A stretch of DNA of 7,350 bases from Myxococcales bacterium (GTDB lineage: Bacteria > Myxococcota > Polyangia > Fen-1088), in the NCBI GenBank assembly GCA_003153875.1, contig PMBY01000231.1, positions 3,553 to 10,902 on the forward strand. The letters run 5' to 3'. Under the pieces are notes generated by a model, which saw nothing but the letters and a program-made list of their open reading frames with translations, ran no database searches and was not told where the DNA came from. The position numbers and the translations under genes are program-made. Below, piece after piece: positions 6,576 to 7,350 of the stretch; position 1 is the stretch's first letter; each line of letters starts with the position of its first letter.

Positions 6576-6596
6576 GCAACCTTTCTGTGGCGTTGC
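6576..6596 (-). terminator. Weak hairpin after the CHAD gene
   Basis: On the minus strand GCAAC and GTTGC form a 5-pair stem around an 11-nt loop, followed by TTTCC, just after the CHAD stop at 6611. The stem is short and the T-run has three bases, so it could at most attenuate transcription into the small gene. Confidence 0.25.
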
Positions 6597-6610
6597 TGCG
6601 GGAAATCTGC

Positions 6611-7350
6611 CTACGAGGCTCCGCGCCTCAACAAGACCGCATTGCGGCGCAAGGCGCTTTGCAGCCACTTGGCCGTACTCAGCCCGAGAAAGCGTCGGTG
6701 CAAGGCTTGCCCACGATCACGAAAATGCGCGGCCACCACCCGGGCCACAGCCGCGTGCGCGGCTCTGCCCTGCGCCTCCCAGGAGGCTGCTTCGCGAGCT
6801 ATCCATTCGGCCAGCACAAAGGCGTCGTGAAGCCTCCCCAGAACTTCCTGCAGATCCTTGAAGCGTTGTATGGCCGAAGCGCGACCGCCGAACAGAGCGC
6901 GATCCAACTCGGCGGCATATCGCAGCCAGCGACAGCGCCGACGAATGGCGTGCAAGGCCATGGGAGCGAAGTGTCTGCCCAGAGCGCGCAGTTCATCGAG
7001 TGCCGCCCGGGCACGCCTACGGCGGGCTTCGGCCAAGCGCAGAGCAGCTTGGCTCGAGTCGGCCCCGCCGCGAGCAATCAGGATGTCGAGATCCTCGTGC
7101 AACCGAGTCGCATCGAAAGCGGCGAGCGCCTTGGCAAGCGCCGCGTGGGCATGGTCGCGCGCAGTCGCAAGCCGGCTTCGCAAGAGACGCACCACGGTGG
7201 GCGCGGCTTTGGCCCGAGGCACTTCGGCATCAAAGAGCGCGACGCTGACATCAAGGTCGCGTCCTTGCCCGGCCAGCCGGGTCAACGCACGCAGGCGCTT
7301 GATCGAGCGCCGGACACGGCGCCCCGCCGGTCTTTGCGCGGCCACAGGCA
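6611..7350 (-). CDS. CHAD-domain protein (N-terminus outside window)
   Basis: CHAD is a cytoplasmic helical domain with conserved basic and histidine residues. Characterised members bind inorganic polyphosphate and go to polyphosphate granules. About 245 residues are visible; the frame is open at the window edge, so the start lies beyond 7350. In order I see RRSIKRLRALTRLAGQGRDL (strongly CHAD-like, near 7260-7315), the second-repeat core LHAIRRRCRWLRYAAEL (about 6905-6960), and LQEVLGRLHDAFVLAEWI (about 6805-6860), the usual L-x-x-L-x-x-x-L-G-x-L-x-D pattern. Arg is very abundant, which fits a polyanion-binding surface. No CYTH (triphosphate tunnel) domain is seen, but one could lie in the missing N-terminal part. 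The C-terminal tail (KWLQSALRRNAVLLRRGAS) is basic. The next gene in the same direction starts 98 bases downstream, so an operon is possible but not certain. Confidence 0.85.
   Translation of the reverse strand, partial: PVAAQRPAGRRVRRSIKRLRALTRLAGQGRDLDVSVALFDAEVPRAKAAPTVVRLLRSRLATARDHAHAALAKALAAFDATRLHEDLDILIARGGADSSQAALRLAEARRRRARAALDELRALGRHFAPMALHAIRRRCRWLRYAAELDRALFGGRASAIQRFKDLQEVLGRLHDAFVLAEWIAREAASWEAQGRAAHAAVARVVAAHFRDRGQALHRRFLGLSTAKWLQSALRRNAVLLRRGAS

Noticed and set aside
6513..6668. Longer version of the small gene starting at 6668
   Set aside because: It would overlap the end of the CHAD gene. The near-perfect ribosome site points to 6512.

Overview
The window is high-GC bacterial DNA (about 60% by eye). 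It carries eight genes or gene parts, packed tightly and in both orientations. The organism is most likely a member of the Myxococcota/Deltaproteobacteria. This is inferred from the GC content and from a lipoprotein whose lipobox is followed by an Asp/Gly/Pro/Gln-rich linker of a kind common in those bacteria. There is no marker gene to settle it.

Layout. (1) Plus strand, 3-1309: the 3' part of pstB (phosphate ABC transporter ATPase), overlapped by phoU. This is the end of a pst-phoU phosphate operon. (2) Minus strand, 1514-2653: a lipoprotein of the calcineurin-like metallophosphoesterase fold, convergent with phoU. (3) Plus strand, 2859-4444: a FabF-type ketosynthase overlapping a stand-alone acyl carrier protein. 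(4) Minus strand, 7350 down to 4465: a CHAD-domain gene cut by the window edge, a 60-residue unrecognised small gene with a near-perfect ribosome binding site, and a two-domain acyltransferase (PlsC-like domain plus OlsB-like GNAT domain). The last has the architecture of OlsF, which makes ornithine-type, phosphate-free lipids. It converges tail to tail on the ACP gene. Both stop codons lie in one perfect inverted repeat.

How the parts may fit. Four neighbours have a link to phosphate: PstB/PhoU (uptake and its control), a secreted phosphoesterase, an OlsF-like enzyme (replacement of phospholipids), and CHAD (a polyphosphate-binding fold). The ketosynthase/ACP pair could supply the acyl-ACP used by the OlsF-like enzyme. 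This grouping is an inference from adjacency and family knowledge. I found no convincing Pho box that would prove co-regulation. The most unusual single items are the 60-residue ORF placed directly before the acyltransferase and the dedicated ketosynthase/ACP pair beside it.

I see no RNA gene, mobile element, CRISPR array or integrase. No gene-free stretch exceeds about 205 bases.
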